Shown here: piece by piece, positions 46,265 through 57,305 of the stretch
Numbering within the stretch: the stretch's first letter is position 1
How the letters are laid out: each line of letters opens with the position of its first letter
Source: Oscheius onirici
Taxonomy: Eukaryota; Nematoda; Chromadorea; Rhabditida; Rhabditidae
Assembly: GCA_932521025.1 (NCBI GenBank)
Contig: OW051468.1
Coordinates: 4,836,064 to 4,900,063, forward strand
Length of the DNA: 64,000 nucleotides
Reading direction: 5' to 3'
The notes under the pieces: model-generated
What the model was told of the DNA's origin: nothing
Databases searched by the model: none
The model's input: only the letters and a program-made list of their open reading frames with translations
Program-made: the position numbers and the translations under genes

Positions 46265-48535
46265 ATGACGGCTTTTGGGAATCAAGAGACTTGGCACGAT
46301 GCACGGCCAGTGCAAGAGTCGTCGTATCAATCCTTCAACTACGGTCAATGTGCTTACTCTCTTTCATAATTTACTCACTTCTTTTTAGTGTCTGGACATC
46401 GGAATATAGTCGATCTATGTCATCAACTTTCCGCTAGGGATTCTCGACGCCCAGACAAAGCTGTTCTTTTTGCCAGAGATGTCTTGAAGACGATTTTCCA
46501 AGACCGATCTATCGATCTCTGCACTATACTTCCCAGCACCGCCTACGACAACCCATTCGTGGTCATTCAAGAGCTCATCGATGCCACATCTCATTTCTAC
46601 AACGTAGGTTATTTTTTCATCATTTCTAAGTTACTTTATAGACATTCTTCGACGGCAATGAAAAATTTGCCGATGAACTTTGGAAGGCGATCTATGAGCA
46701 AATACAAGGCTGCAATCTTGGAACCAATTTGACCGGAGAAAGCGTTATAATGTACTGTTTGGCCGGATATGTGATGAAGCTGCTGCCAACGGAATCGCAG
46801 TCTGATCGGCCCGTCCAGAGAAATACGGTTAGACAGCGTGTCCACACGCCTCTCGATCTATTTCTACCAAGTTCGCCCGTACTGAACAGAATCCGTTTCG
46901 GTTTGTTCCATTTTTTTTTCATTGAAAAGTTTCTCAGAATCCGATGGAAATGAGCCAGATCGGACAGCCGTCCATCCGCGTCATCTGAAAATGTTTTGCA
47001 ATTTGGTCATTCTTTTCTGCTCGGATAAGGAGTTTCCTTCACCTAGTCGACTTATGGTTATCAGGTAACAGATCTTTCGGCCGCACATATTTGAAATGTT
47101 CAGACACTTTGTGAAGCAGTTCCACATCTTCTGTACCTTCGAAACGATCGACTCAGATATGTTAGCCACGAAGAGCGCCGTCTTGTCGAATCCACCTTTT
47201 GCTCAATCTCTCTACAACTTTCTCTACACATTTCTTGAGCAGTGTCCTTCATCGTCTTCGCTGCAAGATCTCATCCAGATTTGGTCGTCATTCTGCCGTC
47301 CGTGGCGTTACAGCTCCCAAGACATTGAAAGTATTAATGGCTCCATCTACGAGCCCTTCGTTCGCAGCCAAGAAAAGTTCTACAGAATCCTACTGGGAAA
47401 AATAATGCGAAAACTGGCCGAGCTAGAGATTACGGTGGATTCGGCGAAAACTATGAAAGTCGTGCTGGAATGTACATGGAAAGAACCAATGTACACCGTT
47501 TTGAGAAGGCTGTTAAGCTTGGATTGTCGACCGGCTGCCAGAAAAGTTCTGGACCGAATAGCCGGCATTTACAAAGCTGAGCAGCTGAAAATCTATATGA
47601 TGGAGCAGGAAAAGGTTTTGTTTTTGGACTCGTTTTGTTATCTAAAACCCGTTTCAGAACTTCGAGCCATGGTACAAAAGTCTTTTCAACATTGAAGATC
47701 GACCACAACTGACGGTATCACGAGCTCTAGTAGCTGCCATCGAACCGATTTTGAGAGACGCTGACCATTTCATGCATACCAAGTATTTGGCGGAGCGTAT
47801 TGTTGCGCCAAAGTTGTAAGTACCATTTCATTTACATAATGTTTTTACGTTAAAACGCCATTCACATTCATCTTTCAGCACTCCGCTATCGAGGTCAGTC
47901 AACGGTTTCGAAGAGACTCCCAAACGTGGCTATCTGCCAGACCACGAAACTGATCCAGACACAGGACTGATGTATGCTACAGCACTGGGACGGAAGCAGA
48001 TCTTTGAGCATGAGAGGTATGCCTCATTTTCGTTTCCAAAAATATATTGAACTTCAGAAGTTTTGAATTTTCGCAATGCCACAGCTACGTCCCGCAGTGG
48101 CAGTCAGCTCCGCGAGAATATGAGCTGGCATTCATGGTCAAGATTACTCAATGGCTGGCGTTATTTCTGAATCAGTTTGGTCCTATTCGGCAGTTGGGAC
48201 AGCAATACTACCAAGACAATATGTTGGGAAGTGTCGTTCGTCTTGTGATGGATCCACCATGTCCAAATCCTCATTCGCAAATTGCCTCGCCGTTCTTCTC
48301 TAAAAAGCTCAAAAGAACACCGCCAACTCTTCGTGTACGGGTACGATTATTGTATTGTTTCGTGCAGTAACAGTTTTTTCAGGTACTGGCTAACAATGCT
48401 GTACTTCTGGTCATCGTCTTCATAATTCTCTTCTTCGCCATGGGATGGTGGTTCCTGCTGCCTCTACTTCTTTTTTTGTTCACTCTGTTTGTCATGTGGA
48501 CAAATGACTCGTTTACAACAATTTCTCCTATGTAA
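46265..48535 (+). CDS. SMPD4: Sphingomyelin phosphodiesterase 4-like (nSMase3 / SMPD4)
   Basis: Predicted ER/nuclear-envelope protein assigned by family to neutral sphingomyelinase 3. ATG directly follows acceptor atattcag. In-phase exons include MTAFGNQETWHDARPVQ, a helical N-terminal half (DKAVLFARDVLKTIFQDRSI, VIQELIDATSHFYN), then MFRHFVKQFHIFCTFETIDS, FLEQCPSSSSLQDLIQIWSS with CRPWRY, and TDPDTGLMYATALGRKQIFE. A hydrophobic C-terminal segment near the end (NAVLLVIVFIILFFAMGWWF, then LLPLLLFLFTLFVMW) fits SMPD4's membrane anchor. The PWRY and TxLGRxQ motifs support the assignment; catalysis by this family is disputed. Third gene of the run, 178 bp after TMEM208. Confidence 0.72.
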
Positions 48536-48678
48536 GACGACCCTACCGGTATTTTTGTGATGTTGAAATGAACTTTTTTGTCTTCTGATTTGTTGTATTT
48601 GGAGAAAGCTGGCTGTTTTGCCTCCGCATTCCGTTCTTGTTTATTGCATTCAATCACTGTACTTGAAGTGCACAGAAA

Positions 48679-49899
48679 ATGGGCAAACAAGAAGATATCG
48701 ACAAAGAACGTAAAGGCTACGAAAGCGACACCGTCTGGAATGCGCGAAGAGCCTTTCTTGAAGCACACTGGGACGATTACGAGGACAAGTAACTTTTCCT
48801 TAAAAAAATTTAGCCCAATTCCTCTGAAAATATTTCAGAGATCAGCTCGAATGTTACTCGCAGCTCTTCATCGATATCAATATGATAGGATGTCTCTACA
48901 GTCCCTCACTCATGGCCAAAATGAAGCAAATGGGTTCAGGGATAATGGAGCAGGTACCGTTTTCTTTTTCCTAATCTTGCTGTTTTAGGCCGCAAAGTTG
49001 AATAATCAGCGCAAATTTGTCCTTGCGTCGAGAGGACGTGCTGAAGCCAATGAAGTAAGAGAAAACGACGAGAAAGCTCGTAAGCAAGAGAAAAAGTCGT
49101 TTCCTTTTCTATTTAACTGATTACATGTTTTCTAGGAAGGCACACGATAGCGGAATGAGTGAGCGTATTCGTCAGCTTCGCAATCACATGCTGGCAGCTC
49201 AATCCGCCTCTCCACAAGAGCTCATGAAGATGTGCGAACGTGTACAGTTGAACCACTTCCTCGAGCAATGTGCTGATGGTACCACTGTCGTTCGCATCAA
49301 AAATCTTCTTGTTTTCAAGCACAAGTAAGCTCCATTAAAAACAGGCGAACATTAATCGGCTATTTACAGATTTATGGATAAGCATTACGCCCCCAACGAA
49401 GCAATAAACTGCATCACTGACTGTTTCATCAACTGCGAGCCGAGCGTTTCCGAGACGGTCAGTACTTTTCCACTTGTGTGTTGATCTCTAGTTAGGACTC
49501 GCATATCCTCTTCAATGATGTCCCGCTGTCTGAAATGTACAGAAGCTCTCTCCAGAGACGTCTAATTAGAGCTGCTAGAGAGCTGGGTACTGGAAATGGC
49601 TATGAAGGTATGTTTTGATTAGTCTCGTACATTAATCCTTTTTAGACCTGCAAAAAGTATTCAAAGCTGTCGGTCTCTATCTTAAAAAGAAGGGAATTCA
49701 GATGGAGGGCTGGAAACAGCAGATGGATATCACAGCCGGAGAGCTGCTTGTTGCCCAAAGAATTCTGGCCAAGGATGAATGCGTCAAGGCAAAGCAGGAT
49801 GCAGCAGTCGATCAAATGTGTCAGCCGATCTGTGAGGCCATTCGCAAGGGCACCTTGAAGATTATCGATGCGGAAAACGGTCTCGTGGTTATTCTTTGA
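48679..49899 (+). CDS. paxt-1: XRN2-binding (XTBD) protein, PAXT-1-like
   Basis: The N-terminal XTBD domain partners the nuclear exonuclease XRN2: DTVWNARRAFLEAHWDDYED, then DQLECYSQLFIDINMIGCLY and SPSLMAKMKQMGSGI, the same order as CDKN2AIPNL and C. elegans PAXT-1. The remaining part (about 49139-49899: SERIRQLRNHMLAAQ, NEAINCITDCFINCEPSV, RRLIRAARELGTGNGYEDLQ, AGELLVAQRILAKDE, GTLKIIDAENGLVVIL) is conserved-looking but I do not know its fold. Start follows acceptor gtgcacag|aaa; 144 bp after the SMPD4-like stop, so it is last in the operon-like run. AATAAA at about 49930. Confidence 0.82.
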
Positions 49900-49984
49900 G
49901 CACAATCCTGTTCAGTTCGTTACTTTTCCAATAAACGTGCTTTCGATGACACTTTTAAATATATGGAATGGCCTAACAACTGAA

Positions 49985-50105
49985 AAAGGGAGCAGACGGT
50001 TGACTGCTCGACGCCACAACTGACAGCCATCGAAAGAAGGTGTCATGCTCGGTTTTCCTGGTTCCTTGGGCATCTCCTTGACTATACAGCGGTGATTGTT
50101 ACAGT
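49985..50105 (-). repeat. Dispersed repeat, copy 2
   Basis: Complement of copy 1 (16890-17005): both share CCGAGCATGAC, CCTTCTTTCGA and GGCTGTCAGTTGTGGCG in order. Located just after the PAXT-1-like gene. Confidence 0.55.
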
Positions 50106-50649
50106 TCGTAGAGACCCTCGGACCACTAGGGAAGACTGAGTTTTCTCTTGCGCTGACAAACATCGCTAACGAACTAGCTTTTTCCATTGTTTTGTTTTGC
50201 TTTTCAGGTTCCGGATATAGACATACTCTAGGTATACAACATGCTCATTAGTGAGAAATTGCTGGGACGTTGCAAGATGAAGTTATGAGAGGATCCGGTG
50301 CAGCGGACCTGAAACTCTAGTCGCAACTATGTCTGTTACCTGCTCGCACATCGGGATTATCGCCTTTCCACAGTGTATTTGAGGAGAAATCAGGATATCT
50401 GCTGAATGCATGAGGGCACGTTGAGAAACCCGAAAGTGAACGCTTGATGTGAAGCAGCCAGAAATTGTGATTGGCAAACATGTCATACCCAATGTCTTGG
50501 ATTTTCGGCAGATGCTGGACCCACTGTGAAAACAAGACAAAACAAACATGCGAACAAGGCTATACAGGGCTTTCACGCCTGTAGCCAACGAAAAAAAAAT
50601 TTGTTTAACTTTAACTAGGGGCTGTCTAGCGGCCAAAATGCTCGATTTA

Positions 50650-51360
50650 AAGCGAGTTTGCAGCTACTGGGAACGTGGGCACTAAGTTGGTGTGCACAAT
50701 TCAAATAAAATGGAGCGAAATGTCAACAGCTGTCAAAATTTGGACTTTTTCCAATTTTTCGACGATTTTAGCTCCATTCATGTTGTTTCTTGTAAAGTGA
50801 TGTCAAGAAAGATCATTTGAACTGAAACTAATAAAAAATGCAAGAAAAATGGACGGAAATGTCTACTTTCAACGTTGCTTCCCAAAAAGTGTATTTTTGA
50901 GGACCTTTTTGCTTTCTTTCGATTGTTTCTTGTAAGTTTTCGATTAGTTGTGCTCAAATGGACAACTTATAAGTGAAAACACTCGAGAAAACATATAAAC
51001 GTCAGCCAAAAACGTTGTTTTGGGCCCGGGCCCAATTTCAAACGGGCCGGGCTGGCCCGGCCGGCCGAGTTAGCCATGCCTGGATACACACTCGCTTTAA
51101 AATATTAATTTTTAAAATATGGATCATACTGGATTTTTAGGTGGGGGTCTTTATGCCCATTCGCTTTTGCGGGCATAAAGAGCCACCCCATTTTTCAGCG
51201 GGCATAAAGAGCCACCCCCATTTTTCAGCGGGTATAAAACTGGTGACACTTCTGTTGATATCTCTGCGTCTTTCTGCCCGTCTGCCCCTCTCCCCTCTGT
51301 CCCTCCGACTCTCTGTCCTTCGACTCTGTGACTCTCTGTGTCTATGTCGCTCTTTTAAGC
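50650..51360. repeat. Repeat-rich gap: GC-rich patch, GGGCATAAAGAGCCACCCC units, CT tract
   Basis: At 51025-51085 a CCCGGGCCC-type GC patch like 36005-36110. At 51140-51235 an inverted start (TCTTTATGCCC ... GGGCATAAAGA) followed by two and a half tandem units of GCGGGCATAAAGAGCCACCC. At 51260-51360 a CTGTCCCTCC-like tract. Related GGGCATAAAGA words recur at 54625-54690. No gene seen in 50.2-51.37 kb. Confidence 0.5.
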
Positions 51361-51376
51361 TACTAAACGTAGATGG

Positions 51377-52036
51377 TTAAATCTCTTCATTTTTCGTTTC
51401 CCACATAAAATGATGCTGTTTCATCTGTTGCATGACTGCCTCTCTCCGAGCACGTTCTTCTTTTCGGACATTCTTTTCGTTTTGAGCAGTTTCTTCGTGT
51501 TCATTATTTTCTTCTTTCTTCACAAAACCGAACACTTCGGAAGCAGCTTTACCATTTTCAATTTTCCTGTATTTCTCGAAGAGTTGCCACGACTATCATG
51601 GCGGCCAAATCACCAAGATGGTGTTCAATAAGTTCGAGTACAAAACAGCCATCTAAAAAAAGAGCGAAAGATGTTTCAACTATGCAAAATCACCTTTGAA
51701 GAGATAACTGGCGATGAAGTGTTCTCTTTCCGCTTCGCATATTCTTCTTTCGTTGCAGAGTATGTGGACTCTATTTCGGAACCGTATTGAAGAGAAGCAC
51801 GTCCAAATGAAGTCACAGATGGAGATAAGCAAGGCTACCAAGAAGACAGCACTGTAAATAAAAATAGTTTCGATCTCCTGTAAATCTCACCACAGGTAGA
51901 CGAACATTCTGGCGTTGAAATGGTTTCTTCGCAGAGTACAGCTGAGGCGCGGTTGCTCACGAATACCTTTAAATTCGACTTAAGGAAAACAGTATGCAGC
52001 CGATGGAAAAACAGTGAAAACAACATTTTCGTCTAT
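51377..52036 (-). pseudogene. Innexin C-terminal half, frame-disrupted
   Basis: Read right to left: an exon after acceptor cttacag (52036) with FPSAAYCF, then GIREQPRLSCTL-RRNHFNARMFVYL corresponds to innexin extracellular loop 2 up to TM4. A spliced exon follows with the TM4 region (AVFLVALLISICDFIWTCF) and a cytoplasmic part (REHFIASYLFKDGCFVLELI, EHHLGDLAAMIVVA), a good match to the innexin FLRxDGVFVLRMI...GD pattern. Two breaks are visible: a TAA in the loop-2 frame before VEFKGIREQ, and a one-base shift between MIVVA and LFEKYRKIENGKAA, after which an acidic/basic tail runs to 51377. No exons for TM1-TM3 were found; the neighbouring DNA is the MULE-derived gene. Confidence 0.6.
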
Positions 52037-52099
52037 CTGTAAGAAGGTGGGGGTTAATAGTTCTGGCAAAAGACATACCGGCCACTGGATGGGACAGTC

Positions 52100-54529
52100 A
52101 TGAAGAAAGAAACACTTTTAGAAACAGTTATGAAGCCGTCGACAATTCACTCTAAAACAACAACGAGCACAACCTATTCCTTTCGAGGGAAGTTCGTGGA
52201 ACATAGTGGTTTAATTCGAGATGCTTTGAACCCACTTTTAAGTGACAGATATCGTCCCACTCGCCCTGCTCCTCAGGTAGTTTGCGAATTTGCCTAAGCC
52301 TGATTTTTCCAGAACTCAACGGAAAGAACGGAATCACAGCGATCTGACAATGCTGTCACGGGAGCCTCGATGTCTGATCAATCAGTTCACATCTTTGAGC
52401 AGCCGGACCAGCAGCAAGAGCAAGTACTGTCCAGCAATACACGGCCACGAAACAACTCGAACAAAAGAGTTCGTGGATCACCGAACATGTTCGAACCTGT
52501 TCGGAAACAAATGCAGGAGACTCAAGACGACTGCAATTTAGAAGAAGAAGTTTCACTTCCTGGAGGGTGGGACGAAGACGATGACATCGAGGTTGACGAA
52601 GGTCATAGAAGAGATGAAGGACAAAACAGAAAAATGAAAAAAGTTACATCTTCGAATGTACAAATTGCAAGGCCCCAAAAAAGCACGACACTCATAAAGC
52701 AAAAACCGTCACTGTGGAAGTCAAGAAATATGGTGTAAAATTCGTTTTTTCGGTGGATCCGGAACAACTTCCGCATACATGTTCAGGATTGCCTTGGGCC
52801 AACGCAGTAGCAAAAGGAGAGTGTCTAGAAGTGCTTCAAGAGATTAAAACCGTTAAACAGAATACTACTGCTGGGAAAGAATGGATCTCATTGCTGCATA
52901 AAGCCCTCGACAATCCAGATAGAAATCAACAGGAGAACATGGCTGTTGCCACAAGTCACGGATCTTTTAAGAGCAAAAAAGGAATAATCAACAAGGTCAT
53001 CAGCTCCATGAAGCCCCCAAAAATTACTCTCGATAGTTTGCTGGTATGCAAAGAACTTAAAACTATCAACATTTCTCAATTTTAAGGAAAGACTATCTAG
53101 ATCTGTGGTTGCAGGAAGCAATGAATCAATGGTATACGAGCAAGCGAAAAAGGAGAAATCAACATTCTTCAGGACAAGAAGGTTCTTTGCGCAGCTGTAA
53201 GCTTAGGTACGATTGACTCAAGCCGATGAATAGCTTTGTTAAGGAATAATCCATTTGGTATCTGCACACACGGCTATCTCAAAGATGAACTTACCAAAAA
53301 CGGCCAATTGTACACTGTGCACGCTGATTGCACCGGCGGAGTACACATCCCAGTTCTTTCTCCATTCATTTCATCAAAAACTGCACCGGTTTATGCGAAC
53401 TTGTTCAAAATCATTCGCACAGAAATGGATATTATCAGCAGAGGGATTAATCGCCCTATTGAGTACAAGAAACTGATCTGGCTCATCGATTTCGAGGGTG
53501 CAGCCATAAAGGCTATCAAAAAGGTGAGTCTTTTAGTTTCTTTGATTTCCGAATTGTTTTAGACCAGCCGTCTACGACGGCTTTCGCCGCTTTTGCGCCT
53601 ACGGCGCTCAAGTACGTAACAACGGTCGTCCAAATTTTGACACCATTGCGCTTTAGATGGTTTAGATTCCCCCAGACGCGTTCCCCTCAAAATAACTCGT
53701 TCGATAAAAGATTAACATGACACTTGACATGGTACGCTAGTCTCGACAACTGTGCGGACACCACTACAGACAGAGACAGACAGACACCATTGCACTTTAG
53801 TAAAGAAAGATCCCAGACTCACAGCTCTACTGTTGCTCTTTTCATTTTGCAATGGCTCTCAACAGAAGAAGAGTAGCAGTGATCCAAGCCTTCTTGGATA
53901 CCGACAACAACCTCTTCAAGTGGCACGACAAATTGAGAGGGCTAGTCTTTCTGCCAATGGTAGGTAGTTGTATTCGGCATACATATAGGAAATTGTTTAG
54001 AATCTGATCATGAGTTCTGGGGTTTTAAACAATCCGATACCACCAAAAACACCTGGTCACAAACAGTTTGCTGCATACATCACATACTTTAAGGATACAT
54101 GGATGAAAGAGCCTTTCTACGGTATGTGGAATAAATATGGTCAAGAAAGGACGAATATAGCTGAGGGATATCACAGGTTTGTGGATAAATAACCAAAATA
54201 AGTTTTGTTTACAGCAAATTGAAAGATCATACAGATGAGAACACATCTCTCGAAAATATTGTTGAATTCATTCGAAACATAACTTTCGTCAGATATGTCG
54301 TACTCGAGCATATGCTACTAGTAAGTTATTTCATTAGTCTGAAACTAGTAACTCATTTTAGGGCGGGGAGCCTGATAACCCCGAAAAGAATAAAGCCGCC
54401 AAAGTAGCTCATCTCAAACAGCAGCTTCAAAACATAGGAATGCGAATTGCAACCAACACCTGCACAAGAGAATATATGGAAGAGTGGCTGCAAGATATGT
54501 CACGATTCATATCCAGGAAGACAATTTGA
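52100..54529 (+). CDS. MULE-type transposase gene, intron-containing
   Basis: Mutator-like transposase domain. Exons in phase: an acidic, Gln/Asn-rich N-terminus, then a FLYWCH-like zinc finger (YIFECTNCKAP, with H and PHTCSG downstream). The MULE core has QLYTVHADCTGGVHIPVLSP, FISSKTAPVYANLFKII and WLIDFEGAAIKAIKK (second catalytic Asp), then DSQLYCCSFHFAMALNRR. The end has YGMWNKYGQERTNIAEGYHR (catalytic Glu context) and a helical C-terminus stopping at 54527-54529. The first catalytic Asp (usual DGTF) is not seen; NNPFG stands there. No terminal inverted repeats bracket the gene. A repeat (53563-53812) sits in one intron. Either a decayed transposon or a host-adopted derivative. Confidence 0.7.
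53563..53812. mobile_element. ACCAGCCGTC-family repeat, copy C (intron of the MULE gene)
   Basis: 250 bp, ends ACCAGCCGTCTACGACGGCT and CACCATTGCACTTTAGTAAA-GAAAGATC. The left end abuts an acceptor-like gttttag. The right end runs into the next coding exon, which appears to begin ATCCCAGAC, so the element may supply the 3' splice site (ttagtaaagaaag|ATC). Confidence 0.7.
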
Positions 54530-54783
54530 ATGTGACATTTTTTCACGTTGTAAGAGTACTCAGAATAAAGTTTCTGACAGTGACTCCAAAAGATCAGAAG
54601 ATTCTACAGTCGCGGAAATTGGGGATGGTTCTTTATGCCCAAAAGCGAGTTTTTATGCCCGATCTGAAATGGGGCATAAAGACTACCGACCGATTTTTAG
54701 GCCTTATGTACGTTATTACTTCGACAAGCATCATTATATTTTCCAAAATCTTCTTCTATCTGTTTTTCAGTTCCAATTACAAA

Positions 54784-57060
54784 ATGGATCAAATAATAGC
54801 AGAATTCCCGTCTAGAAACAATAAAAAACAATCGATTCCTGCATGGAAGCAGTCTCAATACTTGTTCGAGCCTCAGGTATGCTTTTTGCTCTACATATTG
54901 TGCTCCTTTTGCTTTACGTCCAATTTTTACGGAGAATCTGGACCTTTAAAATGCGTCGTGACGAGACCCGTATAACATGCAAACGTTGGATGCTCCGCCA
55001 ACCAAATTCAAATTTTTAAGGCAAATTCAAGTTTTGGCTGAGTATCCAACCACAGCTCGCCGTTCCTTTGAAACGTTGGACAAATGATTTTCGTGGCGGG
55101 ACCCTGGGGCGCCCGCGAACCGAAAAATTGGAATTTTTGGCTTGAAAATTGAAAATTTCGGTGTATCGTTTTCTCAGTCACCCGTTAACAGTTTTTTTCT
55201 GTTCTTGGTCTCATTATGACGGCCGTATCGAGTTCTACCAGAATGAGTTTTGGCACCAAAATGTGTACAGCGAATCCTACTGAAAAATAAAGAATACTGT
55301 ATAGCACAGCCATTTTGCATGCAATTAGCCTGAAAAAAAATCATTCTGGTAGAACTCAACACGGCCGTCAAAATGAAACCAAGAACAGAAAAAAATGTGA
55401 TCGGGGTGCCGAGAAAACGCTACACCGAAATTTTCCCATTTTCAAGCCAAAAATACAAAATTTGAATTCCTGCTCTTGAAATTCCGTTGAGATTTTCAAA
55501 TCGCTGCGGGACCTACAAATAGGGCCCAGTCCTTTAAAGTGCCGGCTTTGGCGAACTGTGCGTTGCAACGTTTGCATGTTACACGGGTCTCGTCACGACG
55601 CAAGGTTCAGGAATTCTCCGTAAAAATTGGACCGACTATACATAACTTGAATTATAGCAAAAACGACGTTGATAAGGATTATTGGAACACTCTAGTAAAC
55701 CGAATGAATGCTCGAAAAACGGAAAAGACTACCTTTCCGGAGCCAAAACAAGTTCCTCGTTCGAGAACCAAAACAGCTCTCGACAGTTTTTTTTCTTACA
55801 TAGAGGAACGGCGTTGTAATGAAAAACTTGTGTATAGTTTTTAAGGGTTTTGTAGTTTGTATTTGTGTTTTAGTCAGCTGCCAGAGGAGGTGTTCGATCC
55901 GGAAGAAGGCATTTATGAGCCCCCCTGAAGGAATATATAGACCAGGAATTCGAAATATTTGGGATACTGCTAACAATAAGAGTCCTCTACGGCCCATAAT
56001 AAAAGCAAAGGAAGTTCTGGCCCCACCGTCCAATGCTACAAAAACGAAGCAGAATGTTGAAGACGAAGGTAATAATTGTTCTCGCCAAATAATGCTAAAC
56101 TTTAGAAGTTGGACTGTTGGTTGTCAAAAATATTGACGAAGAAGTCCTTACTCTATCTCAAAAATTCCAAGAAACAGACAAACAGCAACGCAAAGAGCCG
56201 TCGCTACTCATTCGTTCCGACCCATTGTCAGAAAACTCTGATAAAAACATCTTTGAAGACGAGGCAGAAGAACGAACAATCGGTCAAGGTATATCCGGCG
56301 TTTTACAGTTACCTACATCCTATTAATTTTAGCGCTTCAATCAATGAAATCTCCTTATCTTCATAGAAGCTCTGAAAATATTAATCAAACTCGAGAATAT
56401 CAGAGAACTTACAACGCCGATATGCGCGTGACAGAAGTAATGTGGCAACATAACAAAGTAATCGATCTTGTTTTTAGATGGTTTCAATGGTTCAATCTAC
56501 ACCAACAGCTAACGATCGTCCTTATGTTATTATGTTAAGTCGCTCATGAGTAATGCCCAATATTGAGCTTTTTTCAGTTTCCAACGTTTAGAGCAGCTGA
56601 ATATAGAGCCGGGTAGATTGGTGGCAGATTTTCTGAAATCGTCAAGGGAACTGCTAAAAAGCGCAAACATACCGATAGTTCGTGGAAACTCGGTAAACCT
56701 TAGTTTTCTTTCCTTTATGAACATTTTATCCAGAACGACTTGATGGACGATGTTTTGCGAGCAATCGAAATGCCGAAGAGGAGAAATATCGTCATTGGAG
56801 GAACTGAGCCAGTCCTATTTTCAGAAACTACCTTTCACATGAAAGAGACGATCGTCTTTTCCGAGAGTTCCCAAGACGACATCAAAATTGGTTATCCACG
56901 AATTGCTCGAGCCATTTCTCCGGAAACAGCCAAGCTACGAAAGAAACTTGTAAGACTCGAAACTCATATACAGGTCAGCTCTCAATTTAGGGCTTTCATG
57001 TTATTGAAGTCCGTAAAAAAGTCGAAACAGTTAAGAAACGAGGAATCAGCCTTCATATAA
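54784..57060 (+). CDS. Unrecognised acidic protein
   Basis: About eight exons in consistent phase from ATG 54784 (shortly after acceptor gtttttcag) to TAA 57058-57060. Seen: MDQIIAEFPSRNNKKQ, then VDKDYWNTLVNRMNARKTEK, EEVFDPEEGIYEPPEGIYRP, NIDEEVLTLSQKFQETDKQQ, RLEQLNIEPGRLVADFLKSS and DLMDDVLRAIEMPKRRN, with a basic tail. Composition is polar with probable helices, no signal peptide and no membrane segment. I do not recognise a family; it could be a nuclear or cytoskeletal scaffold. The first intron (54879-55609) is filled by an inverted-repeat element. It lies 255 bp after the MULE gene and 246 bp before TRAP-beta. Confidence 0.55.
54918..55632. mobile_element. Inverted-repeat element overlapping an exon start
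   Basis: 715 bp. The left end GTCCAATTTTTACGGAGAAT, then TGCGTCGTGACGAGACCCGT, is complementary to the right end; inner inverted copies of C-ATTCTGGTAGAACTC are at about 55230 and 55345. The last about 22 bp on the right (GAATTCTCCGTAAAAATTGG) are the start of a coding exon of the 54784-57060 gene, directly after acceptor ggttcag. Confidence 0.65.
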
Positions 57061-57305
57061 TACAATGCATAAATAAGTACTGTAACATTTTTATGCCGTA
57101 GACATTTTGCGTACTTTACGTATCTTTTCTGTTAACGAAGTTCATATTGTTGGTGTTTTTTTCTGTGATAATTTTTTTTGTGAATATTACATATCCTCTC
57201 AAACTAATTACTTGTTGTTTTCACGTGAAAATATCTCGATGCATTTATTGCCGTGTCTCGATCTTTGTTTACAACATCTTTTTAGAATAACTTCCGTTCA
57301 TCAAA

